This document shows, one piece after another, positions 34,061-45,296 of a stretch of DNA of 64,000 nucleotides; positions within the stretch are counted from its first letter, which is position 1, and each line of letters begins with the position of its first letter. The position numbers were made by a program, and so were the translations under genes. The notes under the pieces were generated by a model, which was not told where the DNA came from, did not search any database, and saw only the letters and a program-made list of their open reading frames with translations. Source of the stretch: Gordius sp. MW1 (Eukaryota; Nematomorpha; Gordioida; Gordea; Gordiidae). The stretch spans positions 4,882,501 through 4,946,500 of the forward strand of contig OZ038529.1 in NCBI GenBank assembly GCA_964036665.1, in the 5' to 3' direction.

Positions 34061-37000
34061 ATGAAGTCACTTTTGTTCGTTCTAGGAAGTTTCGGATTGA
34101 CATCTATTGTTATTGGAAACGCTTTTTACCAAAAAAAACAATTTTATCCATCAATGGTTTACTTAACCAAATCAAATTCCAGTTTAGCCGTAAGACTTCA
34201 ACGTTTTGTCCTTAAAACTTTTTAGGTGATATATATGCAAGTATTTGTCTTGGCTTTATCTCTAGTTAAAGTTGCCAAAACTATATTTTTTGGACAATTG
34301 AGACCTGGTGAAGTAGAGGTAAACTACTTTGTAAATTTTCAAGCCTTATATATTAGCTATATTATATCTAAAACTTAATATTTTCTTAAATACTTATGAT
34401 TTGATAATGTGTTATGGTTTAAGTAAATTATAAACATAAAGTTTGATACATATAAATTATTAATTCAAAGGCAATAATTTATGTTTTTATTTACCTGTCT
34501 AGTAAAAAAATTTAACCTAAGATATTTAACTTTATTTTGTTTTTTTAACATGTTTTTTTTTATCATTAGCAAGTTGTACTCATGTGATTTTGCATTTTTT
34601 GTTATAAATAGTTTCACCTAAAAAATTAACTTGTATTTAAAAGTTGCTAACTTTTGAAATTTTACAATCATTAAATAAATGTATTATCAAAAAATTCATA
34701 CAACATCAAAAACACATTTTTATAACCATATTTTTGAAATTGTTTTGGTAGACTAAATGACTTAGAAGATATACACAATATTTTCGTTTGCATGCTATAT
34801 AGGTTTAAAGCAATTTAAGCTTTAAACTTTTTTAACCTATGCAATATATAAACCTCTAGTTTCAAATTCACATTTACAATATTTTAATTTTTTAGAAAAA
34901 TTCTATATTATATAATAATCTATATAAATCCATAAGTTATAGATATTTAAAATATGTTTTTGCATTAAAGCATATCATGGAGAAGGGTTGGTTTGCCTTG
35001 ACAGAAACTTGTTTGGCCTTTACCCTATTTCGTGACGAATTTACATCCAAGTTTGTGGCACTTTTTGCTTTCCTGCTCGTCGTGAAATGCTTTCATTGGC
35101 TCGGAGAAGAGAGAGTTGATAATGTAAAAACATTTTTATCAGCGATGGCTTGAAATCATTAGGGTCAAAAATTAAAACTATTTAATATTCACTCTCCCAC
35201 TTTGTTATGTGTCCATCAAAGTTTTAGTTAAAACAACCTAACTTGACTCATGTTTGGCTTGGACGATGTAATCAGTAGTGTTTTAAAAATGGCTGGGTTT
35301 TGTTTGGTCAACCTAGGTTTTGGTCAAATAAACATTTTATGGTTTGTTTTTCTTAGTTGCATAAATCAACAAAAAAAATTTGGTCAAACCTTTGGTCATT
35401 AAATTAACGGTTTAGCAAAGTTTTTTTGCTAATTTGCTTCAAAAAGACCATGAAAGCCAACTTTGCTTATTAATAGACTGGCTCGTATTTTTAAAAGATT
35501 CCTTATTTTATGAACAAACTGCTATTTTCACACCAAAGACTTTACTATAAATATTTTATAACAACCATTTGTTTAAAATTTTGATTTTTTTGTTTGCTTA
35601 TTTTTAAAAATAATTAATGTAAATTTTGTGGGATATCATTGCAGATGGAACGCAGTCCGGTCATAACCTTGCTGTTCAAGTTACGGATAACGAGTAATTT
35701 CCACACCACCTCCACCTCGTTTTCATTTTATATGTGATTGAGCTTTTAGTATGCCAGATAGGTTTTTGTTTCATACCTAATACGGTCTCTTTAATTAAGG
35801 CATTCATATTATACATGTGTCATATATGTAAATCCATAAATTTACAGATTATCTGATTGCTATATAATTATAAGTTTTAATATTGTAAGCCAAAGCCGAG
35901 TTGGTGGAATCATATTTTTAAATACGCACAACCCTTTTTTTCTTTCGTTTTTCCTTTTTGTTAGCATTTTTCATCCCCTCTCCTGATACATTAATATAAA
36001 GTTTTAATAAAACTTCGTTTTTCATGTATTCACATATATGACATAATGCATAGATTTAGGGCTAAAATAAGGTATGGCTGTATTAAAATCGAAAATTTTT
36101 TTCACAAATATTTGAAAATTAAGGTATTTTTTTGGGGGGGGGGGGAATATATTTTAAAGATCAAAGTGAGAGAGAGAGATATGTTTCAAGATTTAAACTT
36201 TCAATTTATTGTTTCATAGCCTTGATCATACTCCTCACATTGCTGGACACCTACTTCGTGCATGCAGCATACCAAACAACTGTCGCTAAAGGAGCCAACG
36301 TCCAGATGGTCTTCGGTTTTGAGGTAAATTTTTTCCCACAAAATGTCAACAATGCTCACCTCTATGGGCGTAGCCAAGGGGCGGAATCCAAAAATTTGTT
36401 GAAATCTAATATTTTCATGGCTAAAATTTCAATAAATAATCACTTTGCCACTCCCTAAATCATTATTGCCCCTCCCCCCTCTACCTTTTACTTAAGTGTT
36501 GTAAGGTTAAAGCCTTAGTTTGCCTTTTGGGATGAATTCTTGAGAATATAAGTTAGTTGGCTCTTTAAACTGTTTTAAGTTGTTACTCACTTTTTTATAA
36601 TATTTTTTTAACGTTGATTTACTTTTCATTTTATCTAAATTTTATAAATAATAGGATTTTTGGCAGTTTGTTAAATAATGGATTTTTTTCGAAAAGTCAA
36701 AAACCTTGCATACTGTATTTTTACTTTTAAAGGTAATAAAAGGAATTTATTGTGATTTTGGTAGTATAGTTTTCGATTAAATATGTTTAGGCCTATGGTC
36801 AATAAAAAATACCTATTATTTTTAATTAAGTCACATATAACGATTGTTGTTATGTTAGACATTTAAACGGATTTTAAATCCAAAACAAACCTGGCCTCGT
36901 TTCGGGCTATAAACGGAAATATCTTAAAAAGTGAAAGTTTTATTGAAAGTTGTCTCTAAATCCGTTCATTAACTTTGATAATGCATAATTTTTACAAACA

Positions 37001-40000
37001 ACTTATCGATTTGAGATTAGTAAATATAATGTAATGCAACTGGTGTTGTAAAAACGGCTAACACTAAATGCAAAACGGCTCGTTATTTTGCGAGTCAATA
37101 ATTTTTGTATGCAATTAAAATTTTTTGCAGTACGCAATATTGTTCATCCTGGTCCTGAACATCAACATCAAGTTCGTGCTCCATCTCGTCGATTTGTACG
37201 GGCGAACGCCTTGGGAAAATAAAGCCACGTACCTCCTCTACTTGGAATTGTTAACGGGTTAGGACATCATATTTATTATGCATTATTATTAAGTCTCACT
37301 TTTGTTAAAGCCGTGAGCAGGATTTCTAAACTGCTTGCTCTTTGGGTTTTTGATTTATAATAGGCTCATTGAGCTAGCCTTGGCAGGAATAGGCGGCTGC
37401 CCCTCTCTGAATCCAGAAATTTGTTGAAATTTATTTAAATTATGGCTAAAATTTCAAAAAAGGATCATTTTGCCCCTCCCTAAATTATTGTTGCCCCCCT
37501 CTAATTCAAATGCTGGCTACGCCCATGAATAGGCCCTTACTAAACGTGATGTCTGTTTTTAATATTCGACACTTCCTTGGTCGGGGGTTCCCAGAGGCCT
37601 TGAGCCAGATCAACTACTTTAGCAAATAACGGAATTAATACAGCCTTCTTTACACGTATTAAAGTTTAATTATCAAGCTTATGATGTTTGAAAAATTAGT
37701 TTAATTGCAATAACCAGATTGCAGTTATTTTAGTTTGAACTTTTTCAGACCCTCTTTACCATCCGAGGAGTCACTCGTTTATGTTAGACATTAAATAAAA
37801 TTTATAAAAGAAAAATCTCCCAAATTCTATGTTAAATAGGATATTGGGGTAATAAATTCTTCTCTGCTGCTCCTTTCCAATAATCTAAAACTCGATAAAT
37901 TCAATAAGCGTAGAGAAACGATCGTAAATACTCTAGTTGAGCATATTTATAACTTGTATTTTTACACGATTTCCCAGGCTTTTTTCGGGTCACGCTTTAC
38001 GTCACCTTTTTGGGCATCATGATGCGCATCCACACATTTCCCCTCTTCGCCATACGCCCCATGTACTTGGCTTTCAAAACGCTTAAGCGGGCTACGCGCG
38101 ACATCATAGCCTCCCGTCGGGCCATCCATAACATGAATACCCTCTACCCCAATCCCGATCCCCTTACCGATTTTCCCTCACCACCCCCCGACACCACCAC
38201 CCCCACTTCCGGTTCCGCCCTTTCCGGTCACCACCACGCCCCCCTCTGCATCATATGCCGCGAGGAGATGCGGGCCACCGGCTTCGCCTCCTGCAAAAAA
38301 CTCCCTTGCTCCCACATCTTCCACACCGCCTGCCTCCGGGGCTGGTTTCAGCGCCAGCAAACTTGCCCCACTTGCAGACTGGACATCTTGAAACCGGGCG
38401 TGGCCTCGACCCCTGCGGGCACCCGCCCGGCTCACCTCGCTCCTCAAGGATCGGTACCCCCACCCCCTGCAAATATGGCCCACCCTCTACCCCACCCTCC
38501 GTTTCCCTTTCTACCTCCATTGTTCCCGCCCTTTCCCCCATTCGCACCCTACGGACAAGCTATGCCGCCCCCACATCCCCCCTCCTCGAGCACGGGCGCA
38601 GCTAATCAACAGCCATTTACGTCCTGGAGCCAAGGTAATTGATAATCTCCGCTAATTTTGATGCTTTTTAACTTGTCAAAATTGTGAAGCCTTAGTTGCT
38701 AAGCTAGAAATTTATATACACAGTTCTTTTTAAGTTAAGGAGATAATACATATAAGTCGAAGATTGCGTTAATCTTTCGCAGCTAAAATCGTATAACGGG
38801 ACGGGAAGCCATTTTGGCAATTCTTAACTTAGCTTTTTTATAAATTTTTTCATTTTTTGCGTTTGAATATGGTCTAGGGTCTAATTCAAATCAGACCACT
38901 AGTTTATATAATAACAACAAAATAAATGTCGCTTTTACACTTTTAAATGAGTCTTTAAATAAACTTAATACATTTTCATGCTAATTTTTCATTACATTCC
39001 ATTATAGTCGATTTTTGTATCTTTAAATCATTTGTTTTACAATTTATGGATTGTAATTTTCTCATTTTATCATGTACCCCCAACAGGCTTGCCCTTTTTT
39101 GCCCCGCCCTTCGCGGCCGCTGGGGGGTCGTGGCCTCCTCCACCTCCTAGAATGCCCGACCCTCAATTCTCTACACTGTCGGACGCCGAACTGCGGGCCA
39201 TGGAGGGCCGGGAACGGAGTCACGTGGAAGCTCGGATCACCTGTTTACGAAACGTTCAATTGCTTCTTGATTCGGCCGTGATTCAGTTGGCGCAATACGC
39301 ATCTCTGCCTCCACAATCACGTGACTCAACATCACCAGCTAATATCTCGGCCTTTTCCGACGCTCCCTCGAGGTATTCTTTATCCCAAACGATTTTTGCC
39401 GATTACGCTTGACCGTTTTAAAGCTAGATATGGTTAAGTTCAAATATCGGAGTTAAGGTGCACTTATGTTATTTAGCTTTGTGAATAAATAAATCCGTTT
39501 TAATTAAATAAATTATGATGTTAATTTTGGTTTATTTTTAATCTTAGGTATTATTTTTGAAAGCAATTTTGTTAAAAATCGAGAAGTGTAAAGTTTGCTC
39601 ATTAATCGCTGCTATTTTATGCTTCGAAGTTACACTTTGGTTTTAAACATTAGGCGAGACAAGATTTTTAAGCCCTAAAATACACTTAGTGAAAAGGCAA
39701 TATCAAAGATAAGTTGAAGTTATTATAAGGGTTATTTAAAGTATAAATTTGCGTGAAGTGATGGAGAAAGCTGTTGTTTGTTTCCTAATTGTAAGTCGTT
39801 TTAATCAAATAATTTTTAATTATTGGTTGGTGTTTAAAAAAAATTTGCTAGATATACCCATAATGACGTGTAATAATAAGCTGAGTGAAAGCAGACGATT
39901 AAAAAATTTAATGTGCCTTTTTGAAATATAGCTCAACATCAACACAACCTGAATCGTCAAACAATTTTGACAAAGCCTCAAGTTCCATACCCGAATTTCC

Positions 40001-40129
40001 TAGTCATCAAGGTAAATTAATCTATTTTATATTGGCCTCTTAATGTCTTAAATAGCTGGGCCAAATGATTTGCATTCCGAAATACGTAAACGGAGGATCG
40101 AAAAATTATCCAAAAAAGATACTGAATAG
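34061..40129 (+). CDS. SYVN1 (HRD1): HRD1/synoviolin, ER-membrane RING E3 ubiquitin ligase (10 coding exons)
   Basis: Exons by GT/AG and phase: 34061-34189, 34226-34318, 34971-35123, 35645-35693, 36220-36323, 37131-37257, 37978-38634, 39087-39372, 39932-40011, 40056-40129. They total 1,752 nt, about 583 aa. The frame stays open across every junction and follows the synoviolin sequence. The multi-pass membrane part (about residues 1-270) includes FYPSMVYLTKS, ETCLAFTLFRDEF, FHWLGEERVD, QMVFGFEYAIL and HTFPLFAIRPMYLA. The C3H2C3 RING-H2 (about 308-353) runs CIICREEM ... LPCSHIFHTACL ... QQTCPTC. A Pro-rich linker follows, then LSDAELRAMEGRERSHVEA and a basic tail. The family ubiquitinates misfolded ER proteins for ERAD. 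Start chosen at 34,061 by alignment length; an in-frame ATG exists at 34,040. Intron 1 is only 36 bp and intron 9 is 44 bp. Exons 7-8 are strikingly GC-rich against an AT-rich background. Confidence 0.93.
35875..35905 (+). repeat. 31-bp repeat shared with 15,135-15,165
   Basis: Exact match starting TTTTAATATTGTAAGCCAAA, located in HRD1 intron 4. It is probably a remnant of a dispersed element. Confidence 0.6.
36362..36483 (+). mobile_element. CATGGGCGTAGCC-type MITE in HRD1 intron 5
   Basis: Starts TATGGGCGTAGCCAAGGGGC, has the ATGGCTAAAATTTCAATAAA core and a TCATTATTGCCCC segment. The right inverted end is missing. Confidence 0.7.
37378..37528 (+). mobile_element. CATGGGCGTAGCC-type MITE in HRD1 intron 6
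   Basis: Contains ATTATGGCTAAAATTTCAAA and ends GGCTACGCCCATG. The left end is eroded. It sits between exons 6 and 7. Confidence 0.75.
39373..39489 (+). promoter_or_regulatory. Possible alternative 3' end of HRD1
   Basis: If the exon 8 donor (gt at 39,373) is not used, the frame runs 13 more codons to TGA at 39,410-39,412. AATAAA follows at 39,484-39,489. This would give a shorter isoform lacking the conserved basic tail encoded by exons 9-10. No transcript evidence is available here. Confidence 0.35.
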
Positions 40130-41075
40130 CAGCCTTTTAACACTTACCGAAACGATTCTTCTTCAACCTATATTTGTGGCCGTTTAAAATTAAATTAGAT
40201 TGATATTAACTCGATATACTTATTTAAAAGCAGTGGGTGCTGTCATTGAAATGTTCAATACGAAATTTGATTATATTTGAAGAATTGTGCTATATCGCTA
40301 TAGTTATAAACCTAGTTTCACTGAGTCTTTCATTTGTAATTTTGCGGACCCATGTTATTGATTTGAAACCAAATTGTTTGGTTTAATCCGAATTCCTTGC
40401 ACAAATATCTATTTATGATTTATAAAGATGTGGTAAACATACTAGTTTTATGCCCGATAGTTGATTTATTATTATATAATCCTATTTTTGGCTTTAAAAA
40501 ATGAATTATATGATTATTAATTTTAGGAAGATTTTGATTTCGAATTAATTTGGCTTTTAATCATTTTATAAATTGTTCATGAGTCAATAAGAATTAAGTA
40601 TTAACACTATAAATAATCACAATTAGTAATATGAAAGTTTTCAGTTATGCTGTAATAATGTGAATGTTTGGATGCTAGACAAGCATCTTAAGGACAAATT
40701 CCCTAAAAATTAAAAATAAATTAAAAAATGGTTAATAACGCCAAATTATATTTTTTTAAACTAAAATTGGAAAAAGGCATTTAATCAACAAACTAATTCT
40801 TGGCAAAAGTAAATACCAAGGTGCGTTTGTATGTAAATGAAAATTAGAACTATATGAGTATCTTATCTAAGGTGTAAGCGATATAGAAATGGCTTGATAC
40901 GAAATAATATCTAGTTTGTTTTTTATGTTGGCTTTAAAATGGCACTATTCTTAGTAGTCCATTTAATTTTTATAAATAAACCTTATGTCCGGCACTACAA
41001 TCGATTCATGTTACGTTAAATGTGATGAACGATCGACAATTAATTACAAGTTAATATTTCATTCTTATGAATTAA
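40130..41075. other. Downstream of HRD1, no gene seen
   Basis: AT-rich DNA. AATAAA-like signals occur (for example near 40,973) but none can be tied to the gene with confidence. Confidence 0.4.
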
Positions 41076-42103
41076 TTGCTATGCAATTTATGGGCTCGCT
41101 TTTTGTTGTCCGTCCGTCCGTCCGTCCAACGTTTTTAATTGCTGGTTCGATACCCGGAGAGGGCAACAAAAATTTTTTCATTAAATTAATATATTGTTCC
41201 TGTAATACCATTGATAATATGACTTTTTGACCGTGTCCTGGCTACTGACCAATGAAAAAAATGACCATTGGCCAAATTATGATTTAAAATTTTTTTTTCG
41301 TCTCTTATGTATTATATCCTTTTTTACCTTGTCCTGACTACTGACCAATGAAAGAATGACCATTGGCCAAATTGTTAATCAAAATCTTTTTGCGTCTCTT
41401 ATGTATTTATATCCTTTTTGACCATGTCCTGGCTACTGACCAATGAAAAAAATGATCATTGGCCAAAGTGTAGCAAATGTTTTTTCTATATTTTAAATAT
41501 AGGCTATTTGGCAGTTTGCTGGCTACTGACCAATAAAAAAATGACCACTGGCCAAAGTGAGATTAAAATTCTTTCTTTTTCTAGATTATAATTATAGGCT
41601 AGTTAGTTATTTGGCTGTCTGCTAACCATTAGAAAAAATGATCACTGGCCAAAGTGATGGAAAAAATGGCCAAGGTCTGATTGGAAATTTTTTTTCGTTT
41701 TTTTAATATCTTGTTTAAACTATACATATGCGAATGATTTGAATAGAGTCTATAGTCATAATTCAAATTATGGGTCGCCTACACCAAATTGTTTAAATTT
41801 ATAAAGTACCAAAAAAACTCTAAATTGAAAGTTGTACGTTTTGGAAGGATGACTATTGGCTTTTTCAAGGTCATACCCTCTATTTGCGTTCCTTTCGACA
41901 TTTTTTTAGAAGTTGATAAAAAGAATAAATGAAAGAAAACCTATTCCTCATAAAATAAGGTATTAATAAGTGTTTTATAGCAGGTTTTACAAAAATTTAA
42001 GTTTTTAAATATTTGTATAAATAATTAACTAATCATTTTGCATTTTATACCCCCCTTTAGGCATTCTCGCTCTTTCCCTTTCTCGCCCATAAATTGCATA
42101 GCA
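41076..42103. mobile_element. Element with 20-bp perfect terminal inverted repeats
   Basis: The left end TTGCTATGCAATTTATGGGC (41,076-41,095) is the exact complement of 42,084-42,103. Near the left end is a (CCGT)n stretch (41,109-41,126). A tandem array at 41,228-41,660 fills the middle. No transposase and no clear target duplication are seen. A lone end of the same family is at 18,933. It is non-autonomous; the superfamily is not determined. Confidence 0.75.
41228..41660 (+). repeat. ~95-bp tandem array (5 units)
   Basis: Units share GGCTACTGACCAATG, an A-run, TGACCATTGGCC and a TTTTTCGTCTCTTATGTATT-like spacer. Starts are near 41,243, 41,339, 41,434, 41,524 and 41,625. Each unit holds a small inverted pair, CCAATG/CATTGG. 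Confidence 0.85.
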
Positions 42104-42109
42104 AATATG

Positions 42110-42200
42110 CTTCGTTTATACGGTAAATGAATTTGGTTCCCCCTTCCCTCCTACACCTCCCTTCCCCGCCTTCCCTTCTCTTCTCCCCCTTCCCACCAGG
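42110..42200. repeat. Polypyrimidine tract
   Basis: A C/T-rich stretch (CCCTTCCCTCC, CTTCTCTTCTCCCCC) of about 80 bp, just outside the terminal repeat of the preceding element. Confidence 0.6.
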
Positions 42201-42454
42201 GTCGAAGGCCCTGGTTAGTTTATATAGATTGATATTTTTGCAATAGTCGAAAACAACCTTACATCGATATAAATTATATTTAAACGGATAAGTAATATTA
42301 ATAATAGTTTTATTAAGTAGTAATAAGTATTATATACTAATTACTACTATTTATTGTCTAAAAATGTTAAGAGATGCTTACGCCTTCTTAAATTGTCTGT
42401 AGTGGCAGAATTTGTGCCTAGTTAAAATTCTAATATGTGTGTTTACACCTTCAG

Positions 42455-42655
42455 ATTTGGTCCTTTTCGGATTTGTAATGAGGCAAGCATCTTTAATGGT
42501 AAGAATGTCGTTTTTTACACTTCTTGAGGGAAAGATGCTTGGCACAGTACAAATTAATGACCAAATAAAGTACTAGTGATGCATGGATGCCATCAAGCTG
42601 TCTTGGTTTTATTTGGTCCTTTTTGAATTTGTACTGAGCTAAACATCTTTCGCTC
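42455..42655. repeat. Inverted and direct repeats around the ND1-like segment
   Basis: A TTTGGTCCTTTTCGGATTTG...AAGCATCTTT stretch at 42,455-42,494 is a reverse complement of 42,530-42,570. It recurs in direct orientation at 42,609-42,655. Part of the arm overlaps ND1-like coding sequence, so the array probably arose by inverted duplication of the mitochondrial insert. Confidence 0.55.
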
Positions 42656-43170
42656 TAGAAGCGGAGATTTTATTAGTAGCTTTACTTGGTCTCATCGGGC
42701 TCGGGATATACGTTTTAATCTTATCTAGTTGAACTTCTACTAAAAAGTATTCCCATGCGAGTAGTGGCTTAAGCTGTATCTATGAACTAGCCCTTTGTTT
42801 TATTCTTTTACTTGTGGCTATAGGTGTTGTGAGAATGTTATTCTCTGATTTTGATATGTGTATTTTTCCTTTGATTGTGGTATTTAGAGTCATGTTTATA
42901 AGTTTTCTGATTTGCGGTTTGGCGGAAACTAACCGCACACCGTACGATTTGATAGAGGGCCTATCTGAGGTATCGGGATTTAATACAGAGTATTATTCTT
43001 GTTATTTTGCTATAATCTTTATAACGGAGTACTTGGCTATTTGTTTTCTGTTTTGATGATTGTGTTGTGATTTAGCGTGGACGGTATGACCTTCTTTTGA
43101 TGTTCATTTGAAGAGCTCTCATACCGTTTGTGATACTTTTCGGTTTAGGGTACATTGGTTATTTGTATGT
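42505..43170 (+). pseudogene. Nuclear mitochondrial insert: ND1
   Basis: Under the mitochondrial code, the start reads FFTLLEGKMLGTVQI (the ERK-LG-Q motif). Later come [20 protein letters not shown] and [31 protein letters not shown] then leads into [12 protein letters not shown], the NADH dehydrogenase subunit 1 signature. TGA occurs where Trp is expected. A two-residue loss (ESELVSG shortened) and frame breaks show it is not functional, so this is a NUMT. Nuclear DNA flanks it on both sides. Confidence 0.8.
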
Positions 43171-43403
43171 ACTTTAAAAAAAGTTCCGTTGTAAATATCT
43201 TGATGGGAAATTTGTGCTGCTAATAGGAAGCCGGAACCGTGAGCTGCATATTTTGACAAAGTTGCAAACTTTATTTATCTTAATTTAAGAATTTAGTTTT
43301 GGTTTGTTAATACTTTATGTTTTTAATATAATTAACCAGAAATGATAATACGCGATGTACCTTGCCTTTGCTAGTTTTTATGTGCTGCTGTGTTTCCTCT
43401 TAA

Positions 43404-43671
43404 GGGCCCGTCTTAATATACGATTCAACTTCAAGCGCCATATTTTTGTTTGTCTAAATATGCGATATACATGTCGTGAAATCAACAATTTTAGTTTAGT
43501 TACCATATGAATATGCATTAATAAGCGTAATTAAAGGATAAATATTTGTTTTATGAGCCAAAACACAAAAATAGAAAAAAATGACGTGACGCTCTTATTA
43601 AGACGCGGCTATGTTTTAACAAGCATTCGTTTTTTTTGCATCTATGCAAAATCGCATTTTAAGACGCACCC
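43404..43671 (+). mobile_element. AAGGGCCCGTCTTAATA-type MITE, copy 2
   Basis: A near copy of 10,996-11,273 with the same ends and core (ACCATATGAATATGCATTAA). It lies between the ND1 and 12S mitochondrial pieces. Confidence 0.75.
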
Positions 43672-43689
43672 TAAGAAGTCTCTAAAGGG

Positions 43690-43901
43690 AATGTGAATTT
43701 TTTTCATGTAAATCCAAAGTGTAGGATGCTTAGGATAAAGTGGGGCGCTATAATTAATTTATTCAAAATAAATAGAAATTTTATTTTGAAGAAGGATTTA
43801 AAAGTATGTTAAAGAATTTTTTCCTGATACCTATGCACATATCGCCCGTCATTCCCGAAAGAGACAAGTCGTAACAAAGTAGATTTTTTGAAGGTGAGTC
43901 T
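43690..43901 (+). pseudogene. Nuclear mitochondrial insert: 3' end of 12S rRNA
   Basis: Contains CACATATCGCCCGTCATTCC and AGACAAGTCGTAACAAAGTA, the conserved 3' end of mitochondrial small-subunit rRNA. It is followed directly by a tRNA-Val-like sequence, the usual metazoan order. Confidence 0.85.
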
Positions 43902-43952
43902 TTACACATAGCTTAATTAAAAGCAATTCACTTACTTAAGATAGTCGTGTAA
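43902..43952 (+). tRNA. Mitochondrial tRNA-Val copy in the NUMT
   Basis: TTACACATAGCTTAATTAAA starts right after the 12S end and contains the ATAGCTTAA D-arm signature of mitochondrial tRNA-Val. The expected anticodon TAC is at 43,933-43,935, and the end GTGTAA pairs with the start TTACAC. There is little room for a T-arm. As a nuclear copy it is presumably not expressed. Confidence 0.6.
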
Positions 43953-43958
43953 AAGAAC

Positions 43959-44764
43959 CAGAGATCAGATTGCCCGGCCCGCTGCCCGAACAGGCCCGGC
44001 CCGGCCCGTGGGCCGGGTCGGGCCGGGCAACTGTCCTACATTTTTATTTTCGGGCGGGCTCGGGGGGGAACGAAGAAGATAGGGTATGGGCAATTCGGGC
44101 TTAATGAGATTTTTTAGATGGTGTATTTTTTTGTTACTTTTCATTAAATTGCATATGAAAATGCTAAAAAATCGCCATCCGTCCCCAAGTTATTTTTACA
44201 ATTTTTGCCAGAACCCCTTTATTTCCATCAAGTCCCTAGTTAGGTTATGGAAAGGATTAAAATAATTATATTTATGCAGCCCTTTCATTGTTCGTAATTC
44301 GCATGTGCCGTCTATACATAGTACAAAATCGTCACCCCCAAATTGATACAACGCCTGAAAGTATTAAATTTCATTCTAATATCATTTAATTTTTTAACAA
44401 ATGATTTAACAAGGCTTCTCCAATTCATCTTTATTATTCCCTTATCACTCATCGCTATCGTTAAGCTCAAATATTAAAGACCAAATACTACGTTTTTAGA
44501 CCAATTAGGATTAAAATTAAAGTACAAAAGTTTCATTTGAAAAAATCATTCGACTTTTAAATATTGAAAGAATTTTAGGTCGCAAAATTTCCGGCCTAAC
44601 AGGCAAATTTAATATTTCGGGCCGGGCATTTCGGGCAGCATTAATGTTTCGGGCGGGCTCGGGCGGACACCAGAAGGGTTCGGGCGGGCTCGGGCGGGCA
44701 ATGAGGTTAGAGAATTGAACCGGGCCGGGTTCGGGCAGAAAATTTCTACCAAATCTGACCTCTG
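43959..44764. mobile_element. hAT-like non-autonomous element, copy 3 (inserted in the NUMT)
   Basis: The ends are CAGAGATCAGATT and, inverted, CAGAGGTCAGATT. A perfect 8-bp duplication, aaaagaac, flanks it (43,951-43,958 and 44,765-44,772). Both ends are dense in GGGC/GCCCG motifs (from 43,972 and up to 44,735); the middle is AT-rich. No transposase frame is visible. It split the tRNA-Val/16S junction of the mitochondrial insert. Confidence 0.9.
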
Positions 44765-44772
44765 AAAAGAAC

Positions 44773-45180
44773 ATTAAATAGTTAGCAAATTTTATGTTGT
44801 TACTGTGAAGGATAAATATTATTAATTATATTGTAGGAATTCCTGTTGCAACACGATATGTTGAATTATTTGTTGTGATAAATATACCCGAATGGGGGGA
44901 GCTCTACTAGTTAAAAAATAATGTTTCAAATTTATTTTAAGGAGTTAAATGCTTTTTGTTAGCCTATAGCTGGCTATGCTATTAGTTTGACTTTTAGTAA
45001 AAAGCAAATTTTATTTTCTTTAAGCATATGAGGGTGAGCTTTATATTATATTAATAATTGTTTTATTAAACGAGGAAAAATTTAACTGAGAACCTTAGAT
45101 GTAACTATTCATGTAGGTACCTAACTAGAGCTGTATTCAGTTATTTTTAAAATATGTAGCTTTAACCGTAATTATTTATA
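44773..45180 (+). pseudogene. Nuclear mitochondrial insert: 5' part of 16S rRNA
   Basis: This segment continues the insert after the hAT-like element. AGTTAAAAAATAATG and, near 44,967, CCTATAGCTGGCTATG resemble conserved 16S rRNA landmarks (TAGCTGGTT). The position after 12S and tRNA-Val supports the call. Sequence identity was judged by eye only. Confidence 0.55.
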
Positions 45181-45296
45181 TATTTTTTCAAAGTAATTGT
45201 AACTCAACTAATTCATGTGGAAAAATAACTTTAACATCTCTAGATATTATCAATCTAGAACCTCGAAAGGTGTAATTTATATAATTTTTATATATT

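Noticed and set aside
38178-38605. Overlapping frames on both strands inside HRD1 exon 7
   Set aside because: They are shadows of the GC-rich, Pro-rich coding exon, where stops are rare in all frames.
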